From Cephalotus follicularis (taxonomy: Eukaryota; Streptophyta; Magnoliopsida; Oxalidales; Cephalotaceae): 64,000 nt of DNA. The stretch is taken from NCBI GenBank assembly GCA_001972305.1, contig BDDD01002371.1:15245-79244 (forward strand), written 5' to 3'. The notes beneath the pieces were generated by a model. It did no database searches. It had not been told where the DNA came from and saw nothing but the letters and a program-made list of their open reading frames with translations. This document shows, piece after piece, positions 53,315 through 64,000 of this stretch. Within the stretch, counting starts at the first letter, position 1. Every line of letters starts with the position of its first letter. The translations under genes and the position numbers were made by a program.

Positions 53315-56245
53315 ATGATAAAGAAGAGGACAAGTTGTTGTGTTATAGTCTTGTTGAAAAGAAGAATAGCAACAATAACGGCATGCCGTGTTCCTTTAGA
53401 CCCAACCCCAAACGACACATTCTCAAATGACCACAAGTCTCTCTACCTCTCATTAACGGAGCAGCTAATTCGCCGCGGGCTATTATCTTCTGTTCAGCAA
53501 GTGATTCAGCGAATCATCGCCCAGGCTTCATCTCCGTCTGATGCAACCTCCATATTTCGTGGCATGGACCTTGATTTGAGCGGCTATGGTACACTCATAA
53601 GGATTTTAATCCAATCTGGGCAACCCCAATTGGCAGCATCGCTTTATTACGGTGATATTGTTGGCAGGGGTATTGATCCTAACCCGGCAATTGTTAATTC
53701 TATGATTATTTGTTTTTGTAAATTAAGGAAATTTGAGGAAGCAAAAGCACTTTTCCATTGGCTTTTAAGGATTGACAGTTTTCCTTGTAAAGCCGCGTGT
53801 AGTGCACTTCTTAAGGAGCTTTTTGCACAAGACAAGTTTTTGGAGGCATTTGATTACGTTTTTAGAATCAGCAACGCTAAAGTAGGTTTGGGTTTTTGGT
53901 TCTATAAAGTTTTGATTGCTGGGTTGTGTCGAAAAGGTTACATGAATGAAGCAATGAAAATGTTTGATATAATTCGTGAGAGGACTGAGCTGTCGCCTAC
54001 ACTTCCCTTGTACAAGTCTTTGTTTTATGGCCTTTGTAAGAGAGGGTGGGTTGTGGAGGCCGAATCATTGTTTTGGGAGATGGAGTCACGTGGTGTTTTT
54101 GCAAATAAGATGATGTATACTTGTTTGATGAATGAATATTGTAAGAATAAGAAGATTAAGATGGCATTGCACGTTTACTTCAGAATGCTGAAGATGGGTT
54201 GTGAGCCAGATAGTTATACATGTAATACTTTGATTCATGGGTTTGCCAAGATCGGTCTGTTTGATAAAGGGTGGAAATTGTACAACCAAATGATGGAGCA
54301 GGGAGTGCACCCCAATGTGGTTACATACCACATTATGATTAGTAGTTATTGCAAGGAAGGAAAAGTGGATCGTGCTTTGATGCTACTGAATAACATGGTT
54401 AGTTATAATCTAGCTCCCAGTTTGCACTCTTATACAGTTTTGGTTGCTGCACTTTACAAGGAGAACAGGCTGACAGAAGTAGATGAATTGCTTGAAAACA
54501 TGCTTGGTCAAAGGGTTGTTCCTGACCATGTGTTGTTTTTAATCATTATGAAAAATTTTCCAAAGGGATGTGAGCTTCAACTCACTCTCCTGATTTTGCA
54601 AGCGATTGCCATGAATGGGTGTGGCTTTAACCCCATTGTGCTGCTGTCCTCAGCTCCTGCGCATACTTCGAGGAATTTGGAGCAAGAAATTGAGCTCCTG
54701 CTTGGGGAAATTGTTAGAAGCAACTTGAATCTAGCTAAGGTGGCATTTGGTATTTTTATTAGTGCCTTATGCGAGGTGGGGAAGATAGATGCCGCTTTGA
54801 TTTGTATGGATAAGATGGTGAGTCTTGGATGCATGCCTTTGCTTTTCACTTACAACTCCTTGATTAAGAGTCTTTGCCAGGAGGGGCTTCTTGAGGATGC
54901 CAAGTCCCTCATTGAATTTATGCAGGACAGTGGTCTGTTCCCGGACTTGAAAACTTACTTGTTCATGGTAGATGCACACTGTAAACAAGGAGATCTGGCA
55001 TCAGCCTATAATGTTTTAAACCAAGTGGGCAAGAGGGGACTCAAACCTAGTGTTGCGATTTATGAAGTAATTATTGGTTATCTTAGCAGTGAAAGAAGAA
55101 TGTTTGAAGCTGAAACTATGCTCGAGAGGATGCTCGAGTCTGGTGTCGATCCTGATGAGGTTTTTTATACGACAATGATTAATGGCTACACCAAGAATGG
55201 TAGAGCTCTTAAAGCCTGCCACTTGTTTGAGCAAATGATTGGGAATGGCATCAAACCAAGTTCTCATTCCTATACTGCTCTGATAAGTGGGTTGCTGAAG
55301 AAAAACATGATTGACAGGGGATGCATGTACCTTGATAGGATGTTGGGAGATGGCCTCGTGCCAAATGCTGTACTTTATACCTCTCTTGTATATTATTTCT
55401 TGAGTATTGGAGAGTTTGAATTTACCTTTAGGTTAGTTGATCTGATGGATAGAAACCAAATGGAATGTGATCTGATCTTCTATATTGTCTTGGTCAGTGG
55501 AGTTTGCAGAAATATCTTCAATACTAAGAAAAGAGGGGCCATTGTGAATAGAGGGTCTGAAATGGCGAGGGAAATGATCTTCCATGTTCTCCACCAGAGA
55601 TCTCTCATGCCAAGGGGAAATACTTTAAGAGTTACTGGTAGTTCTCCTGAAAAAATGAAATGCTTTGCGTTGAAGCTCCTCCAGAAAGTAAAAAGAATCA
55701 TGTTGATTCCAAATTCATACATGTACAATGGTATTATATTTGGATTCTGTGGGATCGATAGGATGCAGGATGCATATGAACATTTTGAATTGATGCAAAG
55801 AGAGGGTATACGTCCTAATGTAGTGACTTTCACTATTCTTATCGGCGGGCATATCAGAGCTGGTGAAATTGGTCACGCTATACATTTGTTTAATCGAATG
55901 AATGCTGATGGTTGTGTACCTGATAATATAGCTTACAATACATTATTAAAAGGCCTATGCCAGACTTGTAGGTTAGTTGATGCCTTGTCACTATTGTACA
56001 CAATGCATAAGAGGGGACTCTTCCCAGGTAGGGTTTCTTATGAAATTTTACTCAACTGTCTGTGTGCTAATGACTTGAGTGTTCCCGCCCTGAAAATATT
56101 TGAAGAGATGCTTGCTCATGACCACGTGCCTTGCCGATTTAGTCGAAACTTGTTGCTTTGCTTGTTGTGTGAAGAAAATAAATTGGATGAGGTTTGTCAA
56201 GTATTAGATATGATGTTGGAGAGAGGAAAGCTTCCTATGAACTAA
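53315..56245 (+). CDS. P-class pentatricopeptide repeat protein, probably organellar
   Basis: 976 aa in one uninterrupted exon, as usual for this family. The first ~25 residues (MIKKRTSCCVIVLLKRRIATIT) are basic, lack acidic residues and fit a mitochondrial or plastid targeting peptide. From about residue 90 to the end, about 20 tandem ~35-aa helical hairpins can be read, for example PLYKSLFYGLCKRGWVVEAE, DSYTCNTLIHGFAKIGLFDK, NVVTYHIMISSYCKEGKVDR and DNIAYNTLLKGLCQTCRLVD. Such proteins bind organellar RNA in a base-specific manner. There is no E, DYW or SMR domain, so it is a pure P-type. An insertion with few repeat features lies at about residues 735-795. Length and layout resemble Arabidopsis At5g62370 (from memory). 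Intact and likely functional. Confidence 0.95.
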   Translation: MIKKRTSCCVIVLLKRRIATITACRVPLDPTPNDTFSNDHKSLYLSLTEQLIRRGLLSSVQQVIQRIIAQASSPSDATSIFRGMDLDLSGYGTLIRILIQSGQPQLAASLYYGDIVGRGIDPNPAIVNSMIICFCKLRKFEEAKALFHWLLRIDSFPCKAACSALLKELFAQDKFLEAFDYVFRISNAKVGLGFWFYKVLIAGLCRKGYMNEAMKMFDIIRERTELSPTLPLYKSLFYGLCKRGWVVEAESLFWEMESRGVFANKMMYTCLMNEYCKNKKIKMALHVYFRMLKMGCEPDSYTCNTLIHGFAKIGLFDKGWKLYNQMMEQGVHPNVVTYHIMISSYCKEGKVDRALMLLNNMVSYNLAPSLHSYTVLVAALYKENRLTEVDELLENMLGQRVVPDHVLFLIIMKNFPKGCELQLTLLILQAIAMNGCGFNPIVLLSSAPAHTSRNLEQEIELLLGEIVRSNLNLAKVAFGIFISALCEVGKIDAALICMDKMVSLGCMPLLFTYNSLIKSLCQEGLLEDAKSLIEFMQDSGLFPDLKTYLFMVDAHCKQGDLASAYNVLNQVGKRGLKPSVAIYEVIIGYLSSERRMFEAETMLERMLESGVDPDEVFYTTMINGYTKNGRALKACHLFEQMIGNGIKPSSHSYTALISGLLKKNMIDRGCMYLDRMLGDGLVPNAVLYTSLVYYFLSIGEFEFTFRLVDLMDRNQMECDLIFYIVLVSGVCRNIFNTKKRGAIVNRGSEMAREMIFHVLHQRSLMPRGNTLRVTGSSPEKMKCFALKLLQKVKRIMLIPNSYMYNGIIFGFCGIDRMQDAYEHFELMQREGIRPNVVTFTILIGGHIRAGEIGHAIHLFNRMNADGCVPDNIAYNTLLKGLCQTCRLVDALSLLYTMHKRGLFPGRVSYEILLNCLCANDLSVPALKIFEEMLAHDHVPCRFSRNLLLCLLCEENKLDEVCQVLDMMLERGKLPMN

Positions 56246-56331
56246 ATAGGCTTCTGGTGCAAACATTCTGCTAGCAAAGAGAATTGGAGTATGCTTTTCA
56301 TGATTGGATGATATAAACTATCCAGTTACTG

Positions 56332-56486
56332 GTAAGGGAAATTTCATGGTTAAATGTATGTACCTTAAATTTTCAGTCATTTAATCCTTGTTTTTATGGT
56401 GATTGACAATTAGTTATTTTGTTTTCAAATTGACGGTAATCACTGGGAGGCTTTGGCTAACGCGATTCCTTTTTTCCCCCCTCCAG
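56332..56486 (+). other. Probable 3' UTR intron 1 of the PPR gene
   Basis: Donor ACTG|GTAAGG, acceptor CCCTCCAG|ATTT, CTAAC branch-like site at 56457-56461 with the A 26 nt before the AG, and a T/C-rich tract between. 155 nt, beginning 86 bp after the stop codon. Confidence 0.55.
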
Positions 56487-56541
56487 ATTTATGGAGCATG
56501 TGCATCCCCTTTTGATGTTCACAAAAGATGCTTGCCTGCAG

Positions 56542-56746
56542 GTGACAACCATCTGGTAGGATTCCAACTTTTAATCTAAGATATTTGATGAAATTGATTT
56601 AATCAAAGTGATACATAAATGCCAAATTATTAGTTCGACAGCAATCTAGTGATAGTGTTATGTTAGCATTGTTATTGAAATATATTTTAAGAGAGGATAA
56701 GCAAGTTGAAGAATTTGGTGCTCTTTTTTTTCTTTTAAAATTTTAG
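56542..56746 (+). other. Probable 3' UTR intron 2 of the PPR gene
   Basis: Donor CTGCAG|GTGACA, acceptor AAATTTTAG|GTTT preceded by a T-rich run. 205 nt, leaving a 55-nt exon between introns 1 and 2. A further donor-like ATTG|GTGAGA is at 56793/56794. Confidence 0.45.
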
Positions 56747-56799
56747 GTTTGGGAAGCATGTGAAGAAAGATGGCTATAAATTGGAAGAAATTGGTGAGA

Positions 56800-58149
56800 T
56801 ATTTTTGAGGACCAAATCCTCCAATTTGCCAACTGAAAAGAATGTTTATTGTTCAAAAAGGACTAACAAGCGACATATTGACTTATAATTTAGTTATTTA
56901 GTATGTCTTAGTATTCTTTATTTTCTTAGGCACAGTCAATTTGAGTTGGAAATTTTCTACTAAAATTTCTTGATTATAACTAGGAAATGTGGCGTCTAAA
57001 AGTGTTTTTGTTGGAGTTATGGACTTGACATAACTATATCATTTTCATGTCATTAATCCCTGAACAGTTGATCCCCTATTAACCTGCTGTTACAAACATT
57101 GTGGCATTTAGGTACATATTTGATGCTTATTGGTTTTAAAATCTTATTTGAATTAGATAATATCTGAGTTAAATGATCATATAAATTTGAGCAATTTTCG
57201 TTGTTCAGCTAGAAAATGATACCACTAATATTTCAGAGAAATTTTTGGAGCTGCTGAGAGGTTGTTAGCAGTGCAGGAGTTACTATGAACAAGCACATTA
57301 GTCCATGCAGGTACTGAGAGAACTTGGATTCACCATCCAAAATCTTTCTAAAATTTTATTTAATTCACTTTAACAATTTTTGTTGTCGTTTCCACCGTAT
57401 CTTAGAGTTGTAGCTGGTGTGGAGTTCATAATTTTTTTTTCCGTTCAAGAATCAAGCTCATGGGATTTTGTTGGAGAAAAGTGTGAGAGTTTCTACAGGT
57501 AAAGCAATGCTTATATAATGTGGCATGTCATTAATTCTGTCAGAGAAATATCAGCATCAATTTCTTTGTTTTCATCACGGTCATATATGCTTGTGCAGTT
57601 ATAATGAGTAATGGAATTTAGTAGTCACTTTTTCAACTTGATATGTATTTATTGATAATGCAGTTTTAATCACTTATGCCAGTGGAGTAGAGCTGCGGAT
57701 GCTTCCATAGAGAGGTTAGCCTCAATTTATTATGCTACATGTCATACAGAAAGTGTGTAAAGTTTAGTTCTGAACAGGTAAATATAGTCTGCTTGTACGT
57801 AGTGTTAAGGTAACTAATGAATCCTTATGCCATGACACACAGAACACAAATGGATGACAAATGCAGCTTTTGGGATGTATGAGAACATAAATCCGAATAT
57901 CCAATGATATGGAGAAGCCCAATGGGAATGGGCTAAAGCTGCAGGCAAAACGTGAAATCATTTGAGAAACATTAATGAAATTGAAAAAGATTAGTAACAA
58001 AATTTCAACTCATCATGGTAAATCAGTCGCTTTATTTCTTGGTTAAGGTTACACATTGTTAATGTAAGAATAAGTGTGGGAATATTATAGTACTTTCTAT
58101 AGGTAAAATATTCTCGAATATCCTTTTATACCCTATTATGACTATAAGG
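56800..58149. other. Intergenic or extended 3' UTR, no gene supported
   Basis: AT-rich, with scattered acceptor- and donor-like sites (for example TTGTGCAG near 57599) but no coding signal. Confidence 0.45.
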
Positions 58150-58490
58150 CTAAAGACCCAAATTATCTTCCGAACTTATACCAAAAGTACGAGTTGCCTC
58201 TTGGACTTGAATCCGATTCAATTGAGAACTTAAACTCTAAATTTTGGCTTAATTAAGGACCAGAACAGACAGAAAATTTAACAACCATTAACGCTGCTTA
58301 CGTGGTGCTAATGTGGCACTTACATCTGGCCAAACATGCGGATGTTGATCATCACGTAAGCGCTATCACTGCCACGTTAGCGTTGTTAGTCCCACGTCAG
58401 AGTTTAGGGTCCTTTATTGATCAAAATCTACAAGTTCAAGTCCTTAATTGATCCAAAATTTAAGTTTAGGGGGGAAAATGATACTTATGC
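58150..58490. repeat. MITE-like repeat with imperfect terminal inverted repeats
   Basis: Repeated words TTAATTGATCCAAAATTTAAG, TTAATTAAGGAC and GTCCTTTATTGATC occur on both halves in opposite sense, around a centre with inverted CACGTAAGCG/CGTTAGCG segments. No coding capacity. Ends are not fixed. Confidence 0.4.
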
Positions 58491-58539
58491 ACAACAAAAT
58501 ATTTTTTATTTTTTTTATTTTTGTTATTTTTTGCAACGA

Positions 58540-58986
58540 CGAACCCTTCCAACTACGTGCCACAATATCTCCTCTTCTTCGATACTTGGCCTGTGAAGCT
58601 TTTCCAGAAAGACAGTTCCTCTTGAAATTTCAAATTCCGAGTTGGCCAACTTTGCTAAGGTATCAGCCTGGCCGTTCATCTAACTTGTGATCTAAATAAC
58701 TTCAAAGACATTGAACTGTTTGGTCATCTTTTTTACCTTATCAAGATACTTGATCATCGGCGGCTCTTTTGCCTCATAGTTTCCCTTCAATTGGTTTACC
58801 ACTATTTGAGAGTCATTATGCAGTATAATGTTCTCTGTTCCCTACTTTTAATTCAACGATCAATGTTTCGTACTCTGTTACGTTGTTTGACGTCTGAAAT
58901 TCAAACTTCAATCTGTAGTAAAAGGTTTGTCCTTCTGGATTGGTCAGAGTCAAACTTGCTATTTCAGACTTCAATGGCATTCAAGG
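58540..58986 (-). pseudogene. Tat archaeal-type RNase H remnant
   Basis: Minus frame: SLTLTNPEGQTFYYRLKFEFQTSNNVTEYETLIVELK (58950-58840 in pieces), then remnants of DSQIVVNQLKG-, YLDKVKK- and NGQADTLAKLANSEFE-like segments (to about 58600). It is homologous to 11335-11720 of element D. It is interrupted at 58987 by LTR H, with CAAGG (58982-58986) as the candidate target duplication. Confidence 0.8.
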
Positions 58987-60636
58987 TGTCACACCCGTCC
59001 CAATCGAGAAAGATGTGACAATCACGTGACAAGCCACCTTTCGGAAACCTTCACGTGATATCTTAAAACCTGTTTGAAAACTTCTTAAAACCATAACAAT
59101 AATCATAACTTGAACTTTTTCTCAAAAGCTGAAATTTTTCTAACTCTTAAAATTTTACGAAAATCGGGCATGTAGTATCCGTTTATCGGACTATGCCCCC
59201 TGTAAAGAAAAACGCATTTTATAAACAGGTTCAGCCCTCAGCAAACCACACTCCCAAAGGAGGAATCAATAGTTTAAACCAATAAACATGCATGGGTTGA
59301 GCTCTGCCTCAACCATATCAACAAGCATGAAACATAAATATATAGGGCTCTGCCCTTTTAAAACAAAACCATAAAGAAAAACATTTACTTAAAAACATAA
59401 ATAATGCATAATTAAAATGTTGATGTAGTGAAACTATGCATGTGCTGAAAACCCTGATAGAATGCCCTGCCCTCGTGATCCATCCACTATTGAATCCGAC
59501 TTAGCAACTGCTTGCATAATCTGAAAAGAAAGACTGTGAGGGGGTTAGTCCAAATGACTAAGTGAGTTGGGACTAGTCATTCCCTGTTACATCCATGAAG
59601 AATCGGATGTGCTGAATGAAAACGATATAGCAAAGATCAAAATATATAAGGCAATAAATAAAGTGAATTATAACAATCATCTCTATGTGCATCTCCATAA
59701 AATCCATCTCAAACAGTCCATATAATAATTCCAAAATGCATAATGCAAAGCAGGTAGTATAATCCAACCTCACTAAAACTGACAGCTTGCAACAATGGAG
59801 ATTTCACTGCCACTGTCGATCTCCACCAAGCTCAGCGCTGTCAAATCACAACCCCCTTCTGGCGTTAACCCCGAGCTCCTCTCCTATGCCAATTTCGGCT
59901 GCAGGAATGGGTATCACCGAATGGAAGCTCTAAGTTTCGGTATTTCAGGAGAAATAAAATGACAGAGAGAGGAGGGAAGAGGAATTACCATCGTTGTAGC
60001 CGTGCTCGCCTTCTCTGCCACAACGCTCTTTCGTTCTCCCGCTCTCTCGCTGTCTTCTTCCATTCCAGGAGACGAACAAGTGAAATGAGAGTGTCGAACT
60101 CTTTCCCTTCCTCTTTTCTCTGTCGACCAGAAGCGTGGGAAGCGGCCATTGCGCCACTGACACAGCAACAACTCCTCCTTGCGCCACCGAGATTCCACTG
60201 CGCCAAACTCACTTGCCTGAGATTACTCAGCTTTCAAAACCCACCAATTCGCCTTCTCACTTGGCGCAAAAACGGCGGGCGATAGTGGCGGTGGAGAAGA
60301 AGGAGAAAGAAGGAAAAAAGATGGAGAGAAAGGTACCTTGCAATGGAGATCGTCATCCCTCTCTCTTCCCGGTCACCGGCGCTTCGCCCGGCGTCTTCTC
60401 CGGCGCCATCTTGCGCCTCTGTCTCTCCACTACTCCATGTCGTTTCTTTCTTCAAACGGGCGCTTCATGCGCCCGTATCTTTATTTTTTTCTTCAAATGG
60501 CGCCTAGCGCCTTCTAGGCGTCTCACGAGTTTATATATATATATATATATATATATAATAACTATAACTATAATAATAATAAATACGCTCACGCCTTTTA
60601 CCTGTCAACCATGTAAAAGTGACACGGGGTGTCACA
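58987..60636 (-). repeat. 3' LTR of H (shortened)
   Basis: TGTCACACCC to GGTGTCACA, 1650 bp. Similar to the right LTR up to about 59668, after which the copies differ; the right copy is longer than 2050 bp, so this one lost an internal stretch. It holds two GC hairpins (60456-60476 and 60501-60520), a donor-like CAAG|GTACCT (60337/60336, minus) and an acceptor TTTTCAG (ending 59521, minus). Confidence 0.85.
60532..60587. repeat. (TA)n/(TAA)n microsatellite
   Basis: A TA run at about 60533-60557 is followed by AATAACTATAACTATAATAAT. It lies inside the LTR of H. Confidence 0.9.
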
Positions 60637-61948
60637 ATCTCCCCCCCTTTAAAATTTTTGTTCTCAAAATTTACTCACATCACAGGGGAAGAAATCTAGG
60701 TACTTTCTACTCATCTTGCTCTTATTAATAATTTCCTGACTTGAGCGTATCTAGCATTACTAACCATCCAACGTTGTGGGAGTGTCATGTCACTAGCCTG
60801 ATAGCTTTCATCATGAATACATACCAAAAATTTACTCTCAGAGCAGGTATGTATAAAACTATTATACATCGTTCAAGCACGCTTAACTTCGGAGTTCCGA
60901 TGGCATCCAGTGCATTAGCGCTGGTATGATCGCACCCAAGCGGTCTAGATCGTAGATTAGCCGAATCGACAGAAAAGTGTCGTTTGAGTAGGTCGTTTCA
61001 ATATGACTTATATCATATCATACGTTAGCTGTGTCCGCGTCGATCATCTAATGAAGTTCATCGCTACATGCTCCATGAATAAAGCTGACAGGTTCACGTG
61101 CAATGTTCTGACCCCTCTAACACAATGGGTAATTCATCCGAAGATAAGCAAGAGACGTCGAAAACTTCTTACTCAAAGCATCTGTAATCGTGTCTACATT
61201 GCCCCAGGGTATTCGTTAGCGTAATCGTAGTCTATAATCATTTCCACCCATCTCTGCTTGTGGTTCAAATCCCTGTCTATAATGATCTACGTAGGGTCGA
61301 CATTCGTCCACAATAGATGATATCTTCTAAACGTAACCCTATAGGCTAAATCCTTCACTGTACTCCGCTAACGTTTCTACCAAGCGCTCAAATAGAAATG
61401 TACTATAATGGTTGCTTAAACGTCTTCTAACAATTCCTCACTATCAACGATTCGTCGCAACGATGCTGTTCTGAAACGTATGCAAGAACTCTAAAAGAAT
61501 TCCTCTAATGTATTTAAGGTGCCTTGTTCTATACATCATGCTCCAATAGCTTATAATGTCTAGAATAGGAAGGTTATGCCCCGCTAGAACTTTGGCTCAA
61601 ACGCATTTATTAATAAAGCGGTTGGGAAAGGTAACATCCTCACGGCTAACTCGGTCATTACCTAAAACGAAGGTAACATCCTAGAATACCTCTAATCTTA
61701 GAATCCTTATCCTTACTTCTTACTCTAATTCTACATGAGCAGTCTATCTGATAACCTTAAAAGGTCTCACTATCTTTGTCCACAGCAGAACCCATCTCCT
61801 TGACCACGAGAGCATACTACCAAACACATGACTCTGATGCAATGCATGATATGCATGAGTTTAAAATCATTTTCTCTTTTCTTCAAAATTTTGAAAACAT
61901 TTCACTTTAAAAGTCTAGAGAATCTAAAACATCGCTCTGATACCAAAA
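60637..61948 (-). pseudogene. Reduced interior of H with pol remnant
   Basis: The polypurine tract (minus AAAGGGGGGGAGAT, 60637-60650) lies beside the left LTR. Around 61270-61170 the minus strand reads LNHKQRWVEMIIDYDYANEYPGA and then TDALSK, a degraded form of the Ty3/gypsy RNase H end that precedes integrase. No other domain is readable. The internal region is about a quarter of the normal size. Confidence 0.7.
61934..61945 (-). other. Primer-binding site of H (initiator Met-tRNA)
   Basis: Minus-strand TGGTATCAGAGC, three bases from the LTR end; fixes orientation. Confidence 0.92.
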
Positions 61949-64000
61949 TGTCACACCCGTCCCAACCGAGAAAGATGTGACAATCACGTGACAAGCCTCC
62001 TTTCGAAAATCTTCACGTGATATCTTAAAACCTGTTTGAAAACTTCTTAAAACCATAAAAATAATCATAACTTGAACTTTTTCCCAAAAGCTAAAAATTT
62101 TCTAACTCTTAAAATTTTACGAAAATCGGGCATGTAGTATCCGTTTATCGGACTATGCCCCCTGTAAAGAAAAACACATTTTATAAACAGGCTCAGCCCT
62201 CAGTAAACCACACTCCCGAAGGAGGAATCAATAGTTTAAACCAATAAACATGTATGGGTTGGGCTCTGCCTCAACCATATCAACAAGCATGAAACATAAA
62301 TATATTGGGCTCTGCCCTTTTAAAAAAAAAACATAAAGAAAAACATTTACTTAAAAACATAAATAATGCATAATTAAAATACTGATGTAGTGAAACTATG
62401 CATGTGTTGAAAACCCTGGTAGCATGCCCTGCCCTCGTGATCCATCCACTATTGAATCCGACTTAGCAACTACTTGCATAATCTGAAAAGAAAGACTGTG
62501 AGGGGGTTAGTCCAAATGACTAAGTGAGTTGGGACAAGTCATTCCATGTTACATCCATGAAGAATCGGATGTGCTGAATGAAAACGATATAGCAAAGATC
62601 AAAATATATAAGGCAATAAATAAAGTGAATTAAAGAATATCAACAGAACTCAAATAAAAAGAGACTCATAACTCAAAAATGAAAGTGTACTCAACAAACC
62701 TCAAAACTTAAACTGGTAGTACACGAGTACAATAGAATCACAATAAGATCAGTAGACATGAATATTAAGACTCAAAGACATGATCATGAAGAATAAATCA
62801 AGGTATGTGCCCATAAAGAAAATCATAACATCCAAGGATGCTGGTACATCTATCGTCATATCATATCACCGTCAAATCCATATATCCGTCCATTCCCATC
62901 TGGCCATATCGAATGGCAATACTGAATCTGGCTGCAGCAATAATATACATATAGGCCAATAGGCTACAGGATGTGTACATCATCCATCATACACTGGTGC
63001 AGAGTGCCTATGGTAAGCGGCACGCACCCCATAACCACCAAGGGCATGCGTGTAAGCGGCATGCACCCCACCTCTCACGATGGGTGTACATGTAAGCATA
63101 TCAATGTCATCCAGCCACACAGGCTGTAGCCACACGGGCAAAATATCATCAGACTAGTAATATGGTCTGTCAAGTGAGTGACGGAGTAGCTCTGCTACAC
63201 TCACACTCAGCATACCATCATAGACAATAGTATGCCGCAGATCCAGGTATGGAACCCGGGGGCAGTTCCCACATAACACCCCATCATAGACCAATGGGCA
63301 TGCTAAGGAGAGTTGAGCGTCAAACGTACACTTCACCCTAGACCATTATTACATGTCACAGACCACATAGTATCCAGCATCATAGTACAAAAACACGGTA
63401 ACAATGATACATAAAGAAAAACAAGAAGGTGACCTAGTCACCCAGAGTCTATCACATAACCATCAATAACAACTCAACATAAGACTTGTGGGATTCAAAT
63501 CCCGATCAGATCATCAATAACAATCAAAGGGCACATATAGAAACAAGAGTCTCAAAGACAATAAAAATAAAGGAAGGGAATGCCCCACTCACTGTATCAA
63601 TGCTAATAACCCCCGTGTACTAGTCCCTCTATGCTCTGGATCATCCACAGGATCCGCGTCACACCGGATGCTAAAAACTAGTTCGGCTATCGAACTCCAC
63701 GTCATGGACTAGAAGCTCCACTATCATTGATCAAATCCTTAACTCTGCATGAATACATGTATGAGCTACTTTATGTATTAAGATGTTGTATCGAAGTGAA
63801 ACTTTCCAGATCTTAATTAAAAGATCATAGTAGTCTGTCATTGAAAAATCGAGTGAAACAGACAAACTAAGCTCTAGTCTCCTTTGTAAAGTCATTGTTA
63901 AATGACCTTTCCGCAAAAGCAAAATTAGCACCCTTTTTACCATTTTTAAAGGTCCAATGGAGTTGAAACTTTGGGAAAGGTGTTTATTCCTACCCAAGAG
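61949..64000 (-). repeat. 5' LTR of H (cut by window end)
   Basis: Begins TGTCACACCC and follows the left LTR closely to about 62632, then continues with sequence absent from the left copy, including a segment with repeated 'AAGCGGCAYGCACCCCA' (63016-63070). It has the acceptor-like TTTTCAG at 62485-62483 (minus) with CTAAC upstream. Confidence 0.85.

Larger units (their letters stand above)
58987..64000 (-). mobile_element. Tekay-like gypsy element H, internally deleted, runs past window end
   Basis: Minus orientation: 5' LTR at right (61949 to beyond 64000), PBS, reduced interior of 1312 bp, PPT, 3' LTR at left (58987-60636). The ends TGTCACACCC/GGGTGTGACA and LTR layout match chromovirus Tekay-type elements. 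The interior retains only a decayed RNase H to integrase segment. Confidence 0.85.

Noticed and set aside
59914-60728. Frames of 70-197 aa on both strands
   Set aside because: GC-rich leader of LTR H; mutually overlapping shadows, one ending in a TA microsatellite translation.
1-64000. tRNA, rRNA or organelle-derived DNA
   Set aside because: Only tRNA-complementary primer sites were found; no cloverleaf with anticodon arm, no rRNA core motif and no plastid or mitochondrial gene was recognised.

Overview
This is plant nuclear DNA, most likely from a eudicot. The evidence is a P-class pentatricopeptide repeat gene, a DUF538 gene with plant-type flanks, LTR retrotransposons of typical angiosperm lineages, and primer binding sites matching plant initiator Met-tRNA (TGGTATCAGAGC). 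Only two ordinary host genes are supported: a secreted DUF538 protein (27850-28365, +) and a long PPR protein (53315-56245, +). Almost everything else is nested, mostly broken LTR retrotransposons.

Layout. 1-5735: 5'-truncated Sirevirus-type Ty1/copia element A (pol, an extra ORF after pol, start of the 3' LTR). 5736-9201: decayed copia B with a 1.4 kb 3' LTR. 9202-10285: GC-rich LTR remnant. 10286-16171: Tat-clade Ty3/gypsy element D (RT, RNase H, second archaeal-type RNase H, integrase, tandem-repeat 3' UTR, LTR), with a Tekay-like LTR (F) inserted into its tandem repeats. 16226-19320: inverted Tat fragment E (RT, protease, gag, minus strand). 19321-24325: LTR-like block M carrying a nested 3 kb solo LTR. 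24325-26907: minus-strand Tat fragment G (protease edge, gag, PBS, 5' LTR). A Helitron-type 3' terminus (27658-27685) sits just upstream of the DUF538 gene. 30585-31094: a foldback repeat ending in a perfect 35-bp hairpin. 31372-36809: a nearly complete minus-strand Tork-type copia element I. 37355-38656: remnant of copia K.

38657-50983 is a single long LTR (element J) into which two younger elements inserted. C (39656-47296, TSD ATAAT) is a Sirevirus internal-deletion derivative. L (47878-50847, TSD CTTAC) is a gag-only element of TR-GAG type. Noncoding J interior follows, then a Tat RT remnant and the PPR gene with probable 3' UTR introns. From 58540 a minus-strand Tat RNase H remnant is interrupted by Tekay-like element H (58987 to past the window end), whose interior is reduced to 1.3 kb.

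Most interesting signals: (1) Tekay-like LTRs of three different families share a leader layout of splice donor, 0.8-1.5 kb interval, CTAAY branch-point-like site and acceptor, which suggests an intron wholly inside the LTR; two of them also share twin GC hairpins with the same AAGGCG loop. (2) Both Sireviruses carry an extra non-envelope ORF, and each has its own family-specific palindrome array both in the LTR and just before that ORF. (3) Element L encodes only Gag yet has clean LTRs, PBS and TSD. (4) Element C is an in-frame integrase deletion with a damaged RT catalytic motif. All calls come from reading the sequence; no database search was run.
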